A stretch of 56,887 bases of DNA from contig JAMONX010000009.1 in NCBI GenBank assembly GCA_027066435.1, forward strand, positions 1 to 56,887. The letters run 5' to 3'. Below are positions 32,901 to 41,479 of the stretch, in pieces (the first letter of the stretch is position 1; every line of letters begins with the position of its first letter). A program made the position numbers and the translations under genes. Source of the DNA: Campylobacterales bacterium. Lineage in GTDB: Bacteria; Campylobacterota; Campylobacteria; Campylobacterales; QNZT01. The notes beneath the pieces are model-generated. The model was not told the DNA's origin and ran no database searches. It was given only the letters and a program-made list of their open reading frames with translations.

Positions 32901-34367
32901 CAACTGATTTTTGATATGAAGCAGATTAATCCAGATGCAACCATAACTGTAAAATTGGTTTCAACAGCAGGAGTAGGAACAATCGCAGCTGGTGTTGCAA
33001 AAGCGTATGCAGATAAGATTATCATATCAGGAGGAGATGGCGGTACGGGAGCTGCTCCACTTACCTCTATAAAATATGCTGGAAATCCATGGGAGTTAGG
33101 ACTAAGTGAAGCACACAATGCTCTTAAAGTAAATGGGCTTAGAGAGTTTGTGCATCTTCAAACTGATGGAGGACTTAAAAGCGGTATGGATGTAGTAAAA
33201 GCTGCGATGTTAGGAGCTGAGAGTTATGCTTTTGGGACAGCGGCTTTAACTGTGATAGGATGCAGGATTTTAAGAAGTTGCCATACAAACAAATGTACAG
33301 TGGGAGTAGCAACACAAGATCCAAACTTAAGAGAACATTTTGTTGGTACGGTTGATAGAGTTATAAACTATTTTACACTTTTAGCTGAAGATGTTAGAGA
33401 GATTTTAGCAACACTTGGATACGAGAGGCTTGAGGATATCATTGGCAGAAGTGACCTTTTGAAAGTTATTGATGATCCATTTGCAAAAAAGTTTGATTTC
33501 TCTTGTGTACTAAGAAGACTTGATGGAATTGATACTTGCCAAAAAGAGTCAAATGAGCCATTTGACAAAAATGAGTTTGAAAAAGATATCTTGAAAAAAG
33601 TATATAAAGTGATTGAAAATCCAAAAGAAAACATAGTAGTAAAAAGAGAAATTTGCAATTTAAATAGAAGTTTTGGAACTTTGATAAGTGGTGAAATTGC
33701 TAAGTATTATGGAAATGAAGGGTTAAAAGAAGAGAGCATAAAGTTTAAGCTTAAAGGAGTAGCTGGTCAATCTCTGGGTGCATTTTTGATAAAAGGAATA
33801 TCTATCTATCTTCAAGGTTGTGGAAATGATTATGTAGGTAAAGGGATGAATGGTGGGAAAATTGTTATAGTTCCAAAAAAACAAGGAGATATGTTTTCAG
33901 GAGCTGGAAATACCTGTCTTTATGGAGCAACAGGAGGAACACTTTATGTATGTGGAAGTGTAGGAGAGAGATTTTGTGTTAGAAACTCAGGAGCTGTATC
34001 AGTTGTAGAGGGTACAGGAGATCATGCTTGTGAATATATGACAGGTGGAGTTGTTGCGATACTTGGAACCACAGGTATAAATTTTGGTGCAGGTATGACA
34101 GGAGGAATAGCTTTTATTTATGATAAAGAGCATGACTTTATCGACAATCTTAATCAAGAACTAGTAGCAGCTACTAGAATAGATACCGATGAATCTGATG
34201 AAGAAAGACACTTTATAAAAAAACTGCTCACAAGATATGTTGATGAGACTTCAAGTGAAAAAGCAAAATATATCTTAGACAATTTTAGGCATACTTTGCG
34301 AGATTTTTGGATGGTTAGACCAAAAAATATGACTAAAATGCCACTAAATCCAGATGAGGGGGATTAA
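29943..34367 (+). CDS. gltB: Glutamate synthase, large subunit
   Basis: Makes two glutamates from glutamine and 2-oxoglutarate. 1474 residues. Cys11 (DNCGFGLLA) is the class II amidotransferase nucleophile, exposed after removal of a 10-residue propeptide. Conserved HNGEINS follows in the same domain. The FMN/synthase domain has GEGGEATERL, AQGAKPGEGGQLPG and SGGDGGTGAAP. A 3Fe-4S site is C1107, C1113, C1118 (CRILRSCHTNKC). The C-terminal GXGXG-repeat region (GNDYVGKGMNGG onward) is complete. The stop overlaps gltD by one base (TAATG). Confidence 0.97.
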   Translation: MDLLTSFKDNCGFGLLASTNNVPTHQNVEDAIISLERMMHRGAIAADGKSGDGSGLLFGMPEEFMKKEALKLGVSLPKQFAVGMIFMQNKNQKIKIDELCIKNDLKVLLYRDVPVDTNALGESALAALPQIVQVFVAPNSIIASKRFNALLYLTRREIEACFKDEKDFYIPSFSSSVISYKGLVMPTHIKEFYKDLSSKDFKVVFALFHQRFSTNTLPEWRLAQPFRAIAHNGEINSVEANRFNVQVKSEWVESKVFSKNELNRLFPITKSAQSDSSSLDNMFEFLIVNGMDFFKATRALIPAPWQNAPHMDSHLRAFYEYLSTCFEAWDGPAAVSLTDGRYIGCVLDRNGLRPAKYIITNDDRIIISSEYGVLDIDEEIIIERGKLQSGEMIGVDLKFGKVLKNDEINNYLKSTNTYAEWLNKNMIYLQEYIELPFSNTKEYELENLTLKQRVNNVTAEIIEMVIEPMMKDGKESTGSMGDDTPLAAFSQKQRSFSDYFKQKFAQVTNPPIDPLRERVVMSLNTGFGEIRNILEDDADHAIRLKAVSPILMQEKLDVLLSFGDESSPRFKDYYKNRVYSTLFDKDLETSLSSLVNDIVDSVKNEGIRIIVLDDRCIDKNLKHIPILLVSGRLNHALLDAGLRHLTSVIAISGEVIDSHSCASLIAYGVNAIYPYLLYATILDIAKKRNLTAVELKNSFKNGHQALGLGILKIMSKMGISTIASYRNSSLFDVIGLSLKVSKDCFRDSHLLLPGLCYKDIEKRLDRDYEEALEILRIKKIMPLEIGSFYKYIHNGEHHDYSPAMVQAIHSVSIYNNKDSFDTLKELTEKRGLKMVRDFFELKSDKKSFSIDNVESKEEIFKRFASAAMSLGSVSPEAHEALGEAMNKIGAQSNCGEGGEATERLKSSRRSKIKQIASGRFGVTPEYLRSAEEIQIKVAQGAKPGEGGQLPGHKVTPLIASLRFTTPGVTLISPPPHHDIYSIEDLAQLIFDMKQINPDATITVKLVSTAGVGTIAAGVAKAYADKIIISGGDGGTGAAPLTSIKYAGNPWELGLSEAHNALKVNGLREFVHLQTDGGLKSGMDVVKAAMLGAESYAFGTAALTVIGCRILRSCHTNKCTVGVATQDPNLREHFVGTVDRVINYFTLLAEDVREILATLGYERLEDIIGRSDLLKVIDDPFAKKFDFSCVLRRLDGIDTCQKESNEPFDKNEFEKDILKKVYKVIENPKENIVVKREICNLNRSFGTLISGEIAKYYGNEGLKEESIKFKLKGVAGQSLGAFLIKGISIYLQGCGNDYVGKGMNGGKIVIVPKKQGDMFSGAGNTCLYGATGGTLYVCGSVGERFCVRNSGAVSVVEGTGDHACEYMTGGVVAILGTTGINFGAGMTGGIAFIYDKEHDFIDNLNQELVAATRIDTDESDEERHFIKKLLTRYVDETSSEKAKYILDNFRHTLRDFWMVRPKNMTKMPLNPDEGD

Positions 34368-35749
34368 TGCAAAATTTTACAAATTTAGAGAGAATTGAGG
34401 CTTTCAAGCGAGGGTCAAATGAGAGGAAAAAAGATTATAAAGAGATTTACAATATTTTTAGAAATTCCGAAGCCATATCTCAATCAGATCGTTGCGTTCA
34501 GTGTGGAGATCCCTATTGTCACAATAAATGCCCGTTACACAACTATATACCTCAGTGGTTAAGAAGTGTTGCTAAAAAAGATTTAGAGTTTTCATTTAAA
34601 CTTTCAAATGATACAAATCCTTTTCCTGAAATTACAGGTAGGATTTGTCCACAAGATAGGCTTTGTGAAGGTGATTGTACGCTAGAACAGGATGGATATG
34701 GAGCTATAACCATAGGCTCTATTGAAACTTACATAAGTGAGAATGGATTTAAAAAGGGTTTTAAGCCAGAGTTTGCAGATAAGATGAGCGATAAAAAAGT
34801 TGCTATTGTGGGTTCTGGTCCTGCTGGATTTTCTTGTGCTACTTATCTTATGAGAGCTGGTATAAATGTGGAAATGTTTGAAAAAGCAAACAGACCTGGT
34901 GGGCTTTTGACTTATGGAATTCCTAGTTTTAAATTAGAAAAAGAGGTTGTTTTTAGAAGATTTGATTGGTTGGTTGAAGCTGGTATGAAGTTGCATCTTA
35001 ATATGGAAGTTGGAAAAGATATCTTTTTAAAAGATTTGATTGAGAACTTTGATGCAGTATTTATAGGAATTGGTGCCGAAAAGTCTAAAAAAGCAAATAT
35101 CTCTGGAGAGAGTGGTAAGAATGTTTTCTTAGCGATAGAGTTTTTAAAAAATATTCAGCAAAAGAATTTTCAAGAGAGTTACGATAAAAACTATGAAGTG
35201 GCAGGTAAAAATGTAGTGGTCGTAGGTGGTGGAGATACGGCGATGGATTGCATAAGAGTTAGTCTAAGAGAGGGTGCAAAAAGTGTTAAATGTCTTTATA
35301 GAAGAGATATGGTTAATATGCCAGGGAGCAAAAAAGAGTTTAAAAATGCTAAAGAAGAGGGATGTGAATTTGTATATAATGTATCTCCCAAAGAGGTTCT
35401 TTTAAACTCAAATGATGAAGTTATAGGGATTCAGATGCATAAAACTTCTCTTTCAAAAAAAGATGGCTCAAGACGGCAAAGAGTTGAGATAATTGCAAAC
35501 AGTGAGTATCGTGAAGTTGCAGATGTAGTTATATTTGCTTTAGGTTTTGACCAAGTAAATCCAAACTTTTTAAGTGAAAATGGTATAGAGACAAATAAAT
35601 GGGGTGAAATTTCAGCAAATGAAAATCGAGAGTGTTCAAAACAGTTTGTTTTTACAGGAGGGGATTGTTTTAGAGGAAGTGACCTTGTTGTAACAGCTGC
35701 TGAAGATGGAAAAATTGCAGCAAGAGAGATAAGTAGAAAATTATTATAG
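34367..35749 (+). CDS. gltD: Glutamate synthase, small subunit
   Basis: Feeds electrons from NADPH to GltB. 460 residues. N-terminal 4Fe-4S cysteines: CVQCGDPYCHNKCPLHN and ICPQDRLCEGDC. FAD site VAIVGSGPAGFSC, FAD/NADPH motif VVVVGGGDTAMDC, closing FTGGDCFRGSDLVVTAA. It shares one base with the gltB stop. Its stop overlaps the probable ATA start of the next gene. Confidence 0.97.
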   Translation: MQNFTNLERIEAFKRGSNERKKDYKEIYNIFRNSEAISQSDRCVQCGDPYCHNKCPLHNYIPQWLRSVAKKDLEFSFKLSNDTNPFPEITGRICPQDRLCEGDCTLEQDGYGAITIGSIETYISENGFKKGFKPEFADKMSDKKVAIVGSGPAGFSCATYLMRAGINVEMFEKANRPGGLLTYGIPSFKLEKEVVFRRFDWLVEAGMKLHLNMEVGKDIFLKDLIENFDAVFIGIGAEKSKKANISGESGKNVFLAIEFLKNIQQKNFQESYDKNYEVAGKNVVVVGGGDTAMDCIRVSLREGAKSVKCLYRRDMVNMPGSKKEFKNAKEEGCEFVYNVSPKEVLLNSNDEVIGIQMHKTSLSKKDGSRRQRVEIIANSEYREVADVVIFALGFDQVNPNFLSENGIETNKWGEISANENRECSKQFVFTGGDCFRGSDLVVTAAEDGKIAAREISRKLL

Positions 35750-36468
35750 AAAATTTTGAATCATTTATAAACTCTGCAATTGTTGCAAATGTTGAAATTT
35801 ATAAAAACATATTAACAAATAAAACTCCTAAGTTTTATGCTTCTTCCACCATTGGTGCTGGTGGTGATGTAAGCATCGGCTTAGATATCATAGCTGAGAA
35901 TATTTTCCTAAAACATCTCTCAAATTATGGTAAGATTGATTCTGAAGAGTGTGGAATTGTGGGAGAAGGGGATTATACAATTACTTTAGATCCCCTTGAT
36001 GGGAGCGGTAATTTTAAATCTAATTTTCCATATTTTGGTTCATCTGTTGCTCTTGAATTGGATAATGATGTAAAAGTTGGAATTGTTACAAATTTTGCTA
36101 CCGGAACACTCTATTTAAAGACAAAAACACTTTTTCAATATACAAAATTAGAATCTATTGAATTTTTTGATGTTGTTTCAAATCCATATGCAAGTATTGG
36201 CATTTTTGAAAGAGCTTACAATTCAAAAATATATGCAAAGAAACTTAAAAATAGTAATTATAAGTATAGAATACCAGGAGCTACTGCTCTCTCCTTGGCT
36301 TTGACAAATCAAGTGCAGTTTTTTGTATATGAAGGTGTGATGCGTTCATATGATATTAGAGCTGGACTCTTTATGTGTGATGGGCTTTATCAGCATAAAG
36401 AAAAGGATTTAACGATAATATGCTCTAAATTAAATCATTTTGAAAATTTAAAAAAAATACTTTTATAG
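35746..36468 (+). CDS. IMPase/FBPase-superfamily phosphatase with a non-standard start codon
   Basis: 240 residues if read from the ATA at 35746, which overlaps the gltD stop. The metal-binding acidic pair SEECG and the motif [10 protein letters not shown] place it in the lithium-sensitive phosphatase superfamily (inositol monophosphatase, FBPase, 3'(2'),5'-bisphosphate nucleotidase). Near the C-terminus [12 protein letters not shown] corresponds to the second metal motif. The conserved N-terminal part ([16 protein letters not shown]) is in frame and uninterrupted back to a TAG at 35734, but that stretch holds only ATT and ATA as possible starts. The first standard start, GTG at 35959, would delete the EE motif. 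Translation is probably coupled to gltD. Fructose-1,6-bisphosphatase activity in gluconeogenesis is plausible but not shown. Confidence 0.7.
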   Translation: MENFESFINSAIVANVEIYKNILTNKTPKFYASSTIGAGGDVSIGLDIIAENIFLKHLSNYGKIDSEECGIVGEGDYTITLDPLDGSGNFKSNFPYFGSSVALELDNDVKVGIVTNFATGTLYLKTKTLFQYTKLESIEFFDVVSNPYASIGIFERAYNSKIYAKKLKNSNYKYRIPGATALSLALTNQVQFFVYEGVMRSYDIRAGLFMCDGLYQHKEKDLTIICSKLNHFENLKKILL

Positions 36469-36478
36469 AGGAGTTTTC

Positions 36479-37390
36479 TTGAACTTTGGTGATATGTTTA
36501 AAAACTTTAGAAAAACGCAACCTACAATAGATGATGCACCAAGTCATTGGATTAAGTGTCCTAAATGTAATTCATTGATGTATTACAAAGAGGTGGAAAA
36601 TCTTTTTCATGTCTGCCCTAAATGTAAACATCATATGAGAATAGGTCGAGAGGTTCGTATTGATTTATTAACAGATAAGGAGAGTTTTGTTGAGTTTGAC
36701 AAAGATTTAGCTCCTATTGATCCTTTGAAATTTGTTGATAAAAAATCGTACAAAAAAAGGGTGATTGAGGGTGAGAAAAAAACTGGTAAAAAATCTTCAG
36801 TTGTTTCAGGAGAATGTACGATAAATGGTATTCCTGTTCAATTAGTTGTTTTTGATTTTTCATTTATGGGGGGAAGTTTAGGTTCAGTTGAGGGAGAGAA
36901 AATTGTCCGAGCAGCTCATAGAGCAATTGAAAAAAAACATGCACTTATAATTGTTAGTGCTAGTGGTGGAGCTAGGATGCAAGAGAGTACTTTTTCACTT
37001 TTGCAGATGTCTAAAACTTCAGCAGCCCTAAAGAGAGTTTCTCAAAATGGATTGCCTTATATATCGATATTGACAGATCCAACAATGGGTGGAGTTTCTG
37101 CTTCATTTGCAATGCTTGGGGATATGATCATCGCAGAACCAGGAGCTTTGATAGGCTTTGCAGGTCAGAGAGTAATAGAGCAGACAATTGGTACTAAACT
37201 TCCAGAAGGATTCCAAAGAGCTGAGTTTTTACTTGAACACGGTTTTTTAGATATGATAGTAAAACGAGAAAATATGAAAAAAACACTTTCTGATTTATTA
37301 AGTTTTTTTGATACAAATATTAGTACATCTGAGAAAAATATATCGTATGAAATGAAGCGAAAAGATGATACTGATGCAATAGATGCATAA
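36479..37390 (+). CDS. accD: Acetyl-CoA carboxylase, carboxyltransferase beta subunit
   Basis: Part of the enzyme making malonyl-CoA. 303 residues. A four-cysteine zinc ribbon (CPKC at about 28-31 and CPKC at about 47-50), then the crotonase-like core with [25 protein letters not shown] and [11 protein letters not shown]. The start is TTG, preceded by GAGGAG at the right distance. Its end overlaps the ThiE-like gene by 8 bases. Confidence 0.96.
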   Translation: MNFGDMFKNFRKTQPTIDDAPSHWIKCPKCNSLMYYKEVENLFHVCPKCKHHMRIGREVRIDLLTDKESFVEFDKDLAPIDPLKFVDKKSYKKRVIEGEKKTGKKSSVVSGECTINGIPVQLVVFDFSFMGGSLGSVEGEKIVRAAHRAIEKKHALIIVSASGGARMQESTFSLLQMSKTSAALKRVSQNGLPYISILTDPTMGGVSASFAMLGDMIIAEPGALIGFAGQRVIEQTIGTKLPEGFQRAEFLLEHGFLDMIVKRENMKKTLSDLLSFFDTNISTSEKNISYEMKRKDDTDAIDA

Positions 37391-37946
37391 GATTTATGCT
37401 CTTTTTGATTTTGAACTTAATCTAAAAAAAGGGAAAACTCTTCAAGAGTTTGTCTCTTTATCTCTTAAAAAAAATGCTTCTTGTTTGCAATATCGAGACA
37501 AGGTTAATTCAAAAGATAAAAAGATAGAAAATATTAAAAAACTTCGAGAGTTATACTCAGGACTTTTAATAGTAAATGATGATATATCTTTAGTCCCATT
37601 TTGTGACGGTTTGCATCTTGGGCAAGAAGATTTGTTAAAGTTTGGTTCAGATGCAAGTGAATCAGTAAAAATAGTAAGAGAACAAATAGGTGATAAAATT
37701 CTTGGACTCTCAACTCATAATCTTAAAGAGATTAAAATAGCAAATAGATTAAATTTAGACTATATTGGCTTGGGTGCTTATAGAGATACAACTACAAAAG
37801 ATATTTCAAATATATTAGGAGAGAAGTTAGCAGATTTGGCAAAAAACTCTAAACATAAAGTTGCAGCAATTGGTGGGGTAAAATATAGTGATAAAATTTC
37901 ACATGTTGAATTTTTAGTTTTAGGAACAGATATATATGAAAATTAA
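37383..37946 (+). CDS. ThiE/TenI-like protein (thiamine phosphate synthase family)
   Basis: 187 residues, slightly short for ThiE (about 210). TIM-barrel family motifs: [39 protein letters not shown] and AIGGV. In ThiE these bind HMP-PP and thiazole phosphate. GLSTHN and the shortened segment before it resemble the ThiE-like paralogues seen in Campylobacterota, so real ThiE activity is not certain; TenI-like regulatory or aromatase roles are alternatives. It overlaps accD (8 bases) and rlmH (11 bases). Confidence 0.72.
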   Translation: MHKIYALFDFELNLKKGKTLQEFVSLSLKKNASCLQYRDKVNSKDKKIENIKKLRELYSGLLIVNDDISLVPFCDGLHLGQEDLLKFGSDASESVKIVREQIGDKILGLSTHNLKEIKIANRLNLDYIGLGAYRDTTTKDISNILGEKLADLAKNSKHKVAAIGGVKYSDKISHVEFLVLGTDIYEN

Positions 37947-38391
37947 TATTTATATAATTGAAAAGAAAACTAAAGATGATTTTTCAAGATTAGTAGAAAA
38001 TTATAAGAAAATGATACGAAAGTATGCACTAATTGAAGAAATATCACTTTTTAATAAAAAAATTACAGCAGCACAAAATAGAGATGCTATAATTGCTAAG
38101 AAGTCCTATAGTGAGGTATTTAAACCATATATGTGTGGATACAATATAGCATTAGATCCAAGTGCAAAAGAGATAGATAGCTTTGAATTTAGTGAAAATT
38201 TTGCTAACATTCATATTTTAAATTTCTTTATTGCTGGAGCTTATGGATTTGAGGATGGATTTTTAAAAAAATGTGACAAAGTTGTAAGCTTAAGTCAATT
38301 GACTTTTAGTCATAAGATTGCGAAAGTTGTTCTATATGAACAAATTTTTAGGGCTTTAAGTATTCAAAACAATCACCCCTATCATAAATAG
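37936..38391 (+). CDS. rlmH: 23S rRNA pseudouridine-1915 N3-methyltransferase
   Basis: 151 residues, SPOUT-class methyltransferase working on 70S ribosomes. The C-terminal SAM-binding trefoil knot is marked by FFIAGAYGFEDGF, VVSLSQLTFSHKIAKVVLYEQIFRA and the closing NNHPYHK, which together are diagnostic of RlmH. The normal GLNLDPGG-like segment is replaced by NIALDPSAKEID. Overlaps the ThiE-like gene by 11 bases. Confidence 0.92.
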   Translation: MKINIYIIEKKTKDDFSRLVENYKKMIRKYALIEEISLFNKKITAAQNRDAIIAKKSYSEVFKPYMCGYNIALDPSAKEIDSFEFSENFANIHILNFFIAGAYGFEDGFLKKCDKVVSLSQLTFSHKIAKVVLYEQIFRALSIQNNHPYHK

Positions 38392-38406
38392 GAAAAAGGA
38401 GAAATA

Positions 38407-38757
38407 GTGGAAGAAAAAGATTATGAGTTTTTTAAAAATGAATTATTAAATAGAAAAGCTAAGATATTAAAAATAGTGAGTGATAATGAAAAAGAGATGA
38501 AGTCACTAAGTAGAACTCAGGCAAGTGATGAAGTTGACCACGCTACTATTAGTGCAGATAGTGCGATAGAACAAGCTATTAGTAACAAGCAACTTATTGA
38601 ACTCAAAGATGTAGAATATGCACTATTTAAAATAGAAAATAAAACTTATGGTATTTGTGAAATGTGTGAAGACAACATTGGTGTACAGAGGCTAAAAGTG
38701 AAACCACAGGCAAAATATTGTATTCTTTGCAGAGAGATTGTTGAAAAAACCTCTTAA
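38407..38757 (+). CDS. DksA/TraR-family C4 zinc-finger protein
   Basis: 116 residues. N-terminal helical coiled coil, with DEVDHATISADSA near residue 45 matching the acidic tip used by DksA to reach the RNA polymerase secondary channel. The zinc finger is CEMC-(17)-CILC (CEMCEDNIGVQRLKVKPQAK then YCILC). Shorter than E. coli DksA (151). Start is GTG, with AAGGAG 6 bases before. Probably mediates ppGpp-dependent or nutrient-stress control of transcription. Confidence 0.85.
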   Translation: MEEKDYEFFKNELLNRKAKILKIVSDNEKEMKSLSRTQASDEVDHATISADSAIEQAISNKQLIELKDVEYALFKIENKTYGICEMCEDNIGVQRLKVKPQAKYCILCREIVEKTS

Positions 38758-38770
38758 AAAGGATTGTTAA

Positions 38771-39775
38771 ATGGGTTTAAAAAAGTATATTTCTTTTGGT
38801 CTTATACTGATAGTTGCAATGGGTATTTTTGTTTATAGTCTTGAGGGGAGTTATTACTCTTTATCACTTGCTGGAATTACGGTAAATTTACCAATTGCAG
38901 TGTGGGTAATTTTACCCGCAGTGCTTCTTTTTCTTGTCACTATTTTTCATCTTATCTTTTATGGTACACTTGGATTTGCACGGATGAGAAGGATAAAAAA
39001 AGATTCTGAACGATTTTTACAAAATTCTAAAAATGCACTTTTAGGTAGAGTAGTTGAAAATGAGTATAAAACTGATATTTTCAAACTTCCAGGTGCTATA
39101 CTTCCACTCTTAAATATTGATCCAAAAAGATATGCCGATCATAGAGTTTATGATGATGGAATTCAAGATATTCTTGATGTAAAGAGAAAAATAGGAGAGG
39201 GAGAAGTTGTTGACTTGAGCTCTTTTATGTTAAAAGATGATAATGCGTTAGTTCTTAAAAATCATGAAAATAGATTAAAAAATGATAAACAGTATGCGAT
39301 AACAATTTTAAATAGATGCGATGATAAGTTGTTATGTGAAAAAGCTTATTTATCTTTAGCTTCATATTCAACTATGAATGATTTATCCAAATATGATGTA
39401 GCTCCAACTAAAACATTTTTTGATATTTTGATAGAAAGAATAAATGCAAAAGAGAATCCATTAGAACTTAGTGATGATGATATAGTTTCTAACATCAAGA
39501 AGTTGGACTTTGATACAAAAGATTTTATAAAGTTAGCAAAAAAATTAAAAACAAAATTAGATCCAGATAGATTACTCCGACTTTTTGAGAGGCTCTCACA
39601 TGATTTTCCTCATGAAGCAGGAGAAAGTTATCTTTATGTTATGTTTGAACTCCAAATGATGGATAATGCAAGAGAGTTTTTGGCAAATTCTTCTGAAGAT
39701 GAATATACAAAATTTAAATATATGTTGTTTTTAAAAGATAGTGGTAAAAATTTCGATACAGAACTTTTTGTGTAA
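38771..39775 (+). CDS. Two-helix membrane protein with a large soluble domain, unknown function
   Basis: 334 residues. Two N-terminal membrane helices (about 7-24 and 41-66) are followed by a roughly 260-residue helical, charged domain, presumably cytoplasmic. No catalytic motif is seen. The domain has a TPR-like helical feel near the end (HEAGESYLYVMFELQMMDNA). It lies 13 bases after the DksA-type gene and 3 before dus, so it is co-transcribed with translation-related genes. Likely a conserved hypothetical of the phylum. Confidence 0.7.
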   Translation: MGLKKYISFGLILIVAMGIFVYSLEGSYYSLSLAGITVNLPIAVWVILPAVLLFLVTIFHLIFYGTLGFARMRRIKKDSERFLQNSKNALLGRVVENEYKTDIFKLPGAILPLLNIDPKRYADHRVYDDGIQDILDVKRKIGEGEVVDLSSFMLKDDNALVLKNHENRLKNDKQYAITILNRCDDKLLCEKAYLSLASYSTMNDLSKYDVAPTKTFFDILIERINAKENPLELSDDDIVSNIKKLDFDTKDFIKLAKKLKTKLDPDRLLRLFERLSHDFPHEAGESYLYVMFELQMMDNAREFLANSSEDEYTKFKYMLFLKDSGKNFDTELFV

Positions 39776-39778
39776 GTT

Positions 39779-40723
39779 GTGGCTAAAGCTCTGATAGATT
39801 TTACAAAAAAAGATATCATTGCTTTAGCTCCACTTGCAGGATATACAGACCTTCCTTTTAGAAGAGTTGCTAAGAAATTTGGTGTTGATATCACATTTTC
39901 AGAGATGATTAGTGCTAATGCTCTTATTTATAACTCCAAACGAACTTTTAAAATGCTGGAAAAATCCCCAATTGAAATACCTTATATTGTCCAAATTGCA
40001 GCAAGTGACAAAGAGATAGCAAAAAAAGCAGTTCTAATACTTAACGAAATAGAGGGAATTGACGGAATAGATTTAAACTGTGGCTGTCCAGCTCCTAAAG
40101 TTGTTGGTCAAAAGTGTGGATCTTCACTACTTGAAGATTTGCCTAAGATGGCAGAAATTATAGAGAGTATAAAAACTCATTCAAATAAAAAGTACACAAG
40201 TGTTAAATCAAGAATTGGTTTTAATGAAAAATATCCAGAGCTTATCGCAAAAGTATGTGAAGATAACGGAGCAGACTTTATAACTTTTCACGGAAGAACT
40301 CGTGCTGGAAAATATAAGGCAAAAATTGATTATGATTCTATAAGAGTTGCAAAAGAGGCTGTTAATATTCCTGTGATTGCTAATGGTGATATAACTTCGC
40401 TAAAAATTGCTGATGAAGTAAGAAGTTATACAGGCTGTGATGGCATTATGATAGGAAGAGGAGCTATTGGTAATCCTTGGATTTTTTATCAAATCAAAAA
40501 CTCTCTTGAAAGTGTTGACAAAGATAAAATAAAAGAGATAGTTTTAGAACATTATGATGCGATGATAGATTTTTATGGACAAAAGGGAGTTGGGATTTTT
40601 AGAAAACATTTACATACTTATTCCAAATCTTTTCCTCAGTCTTCAATATTTAGAGATAAAATCAATCGTATAGATGATAAGTTGCAGCTTAGAGTGGAAA
40701 TTGAAACATTCTTTAGCGAATAA
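39779..40723 (+). CDS. dus: tRNA-dihydrouridine synthase
   Basis: Reduces uridine in tRNA D-loops with FMN and NADPH. 314 residues. APLAGYTDLPFR at the N-terminus, catalytic Cys in GIDLNCGCPAPKVVGQKCGSS, FMN-binding SVKSRIGF, TFHGRTRAGKY, IPVIANGDI and DGIMIGRGAIGNPW. The pattern is closest to DusB. The start is GTG, 3 bases after the membrane protein stop. Confidence 0.93.
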   Translation: MAKALIDFTKKDIIALAPLAGYTDLPFRRVAKKFGVDITFSEMISANALIYNSKRTFKMLEKSPIEIPYIVQIAASDKEIAKKAVLILNEIEGIDGIDLNCGCPAPKVVGQKCGSSLLEDLPKMAEIIESIKTHSNKKYTSVKSRIGFNEKYPELIAKVCEDNGADFITFHGRTRAGKYKAKIDYDSIRVAKEAVNIPVIANGDITSLKIADEVRSYTGCDGIMIGRGAIGNPWIFYQIKNSLESVDKDKIKEIVLEHYDAMIDFYGQKGVGIFRKHLHTYSKSFPQSSIFRDKINRIDDKLQLRVEIETFFSE

Positions 40724-40726
40724 TGG

Positions 40727-40760
40727 TATAATATTTGCTTAAAAATATATTATAGGGGAA
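40727..40760 (+). promoter_or_regulatory. -10 box and ribosome binding site before the DUF2018 gene
   Basis: TATAAT at 40727-40732 starts 4 bases after the dus stop; AGGGGAA at 40754-40760 is the ribosome binding site for the ATG at 40766. Confidence 0.55.
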
Positions 40761-40765
40761 GAAAA

Positions 40766-41041
40766 ATGTTTAATGAAGATGATCAGTTGTTCGGGGGATC
40801 ACCTGAGAAAAAGTATTTTGATATCATATTTAATGCTAGTAAGGGTTTAGTTGAAAATCAACTTATAACAAATTTAGAAAAGATAGTTGTGATGGAGAAG
40901 ATGCTAGAAGATATTTTTCCAGATGAAAATATAGATGCAAAAATAAAAAGCTATATAGTAGAAAATCAAGATGAAGTTTCTGCTATGCTTACAAATCAAT
41001 ATATAGTTGATGTAGGGAATATTTTAACTCAAAATGAGTAA
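40766..41041 (+). CDS. DUF2018 protein, HP0242-like
   Basis: 91 residues. The N-terminal pattern LFGGSPEKKYFDIIFNASK and the C-terminal IVDVGNILTQNE match what I recall of Helicobacter pylori HP0242 (a similar FEGNP-x-DKW-DIIFHASK start and an ANILSGNE end). That family is confined to Campylobacterota and is notable for an intertwined, knotted all-helical dimer. Its role in the cell is unknown. Four bases from its end lie inside the next gene (8-base overlap). It has its own promoter and probably heads the operon through hemA and beyond. Confidence 0.78.
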   Translation: MFNEDDQLFGGSPEKKYFDIIFNASKGLVENQLITNLEKIVVMEKMLEDIFPDENIDAKIKSYIVENQDEVSAMLTNQYIVDVGNILTQNE

Positions 41042-41477
41042 AATTTGGATAATTTTACTTATCTGTTCATCTTTGTTTGGTAAAAATGTCTCAATTTTTC
41101 AATATGAGAAGGTTTTTAAGTTAAACAAAGATGATATTGCTACAATATCAGTTATAAAAAAAGATTATAAAACACAGTCAGAGTTAGATGGAAAATTAAA
41201 ATTTAGATGGACACTGTTTAAAAATGATATTTTAGTCTTATTAGTAAATTATGAAGGGTTCGCAACTCAACATGTCCTTCAAAAGATTTATAAGAGAGAT
41301 ACTATAAGTGTTTCTCTTATGGGTGATTATGAAAGAGTTCAGGCTAGAGTTTTTTTAGTTTTAAAATTTAGTGGCTTTGATGAGAAAAAAAAGATAGCAA
41401 CTATAGAAGCAAAGATAAGAGATCCAAAAAATAGAGTTGAAATAACTTTTATTGATCCAAAAAGAGAAAAAAGGTAG
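41034..41477 (+). CDS. Exported protein of unknown function
   Basis: 147 residues. A short signal peptide (KIWIILLICSSLFG) is followed by a beta-rich soluble domain with FRWTLFKNDILVLLVNYEGF and ending in basic residues. No cysteine lipobox in the right place. It overlaps the DUF2018 gene by 8 bases and ends 2 bases before the prenyltransferase gene. Family not recognised; likely periplasmic. Confidence 0.65.
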   Translation: MSKIWIILLICSSLFGKNVSIFQYEKVFKLNKDDIATISVIKKDYKTQSELDGKLKFRWTLFKNDILVLLVNYEGFATQHVLQKIYKRDTISVSLMGDYERVQARVFLVLKFSGFDEKKKIATIEAKIRDPKNRVEITFIDPKREKR

Positions 41478-41479
41478 GC

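Noticed and set aside
35959-36468. Phosphatase gene starting at the GTG at 35959
   Set aside because: That start removes the conserved SEECG metal-binding motif and 70 residues of family sequence that are in frame upstream.
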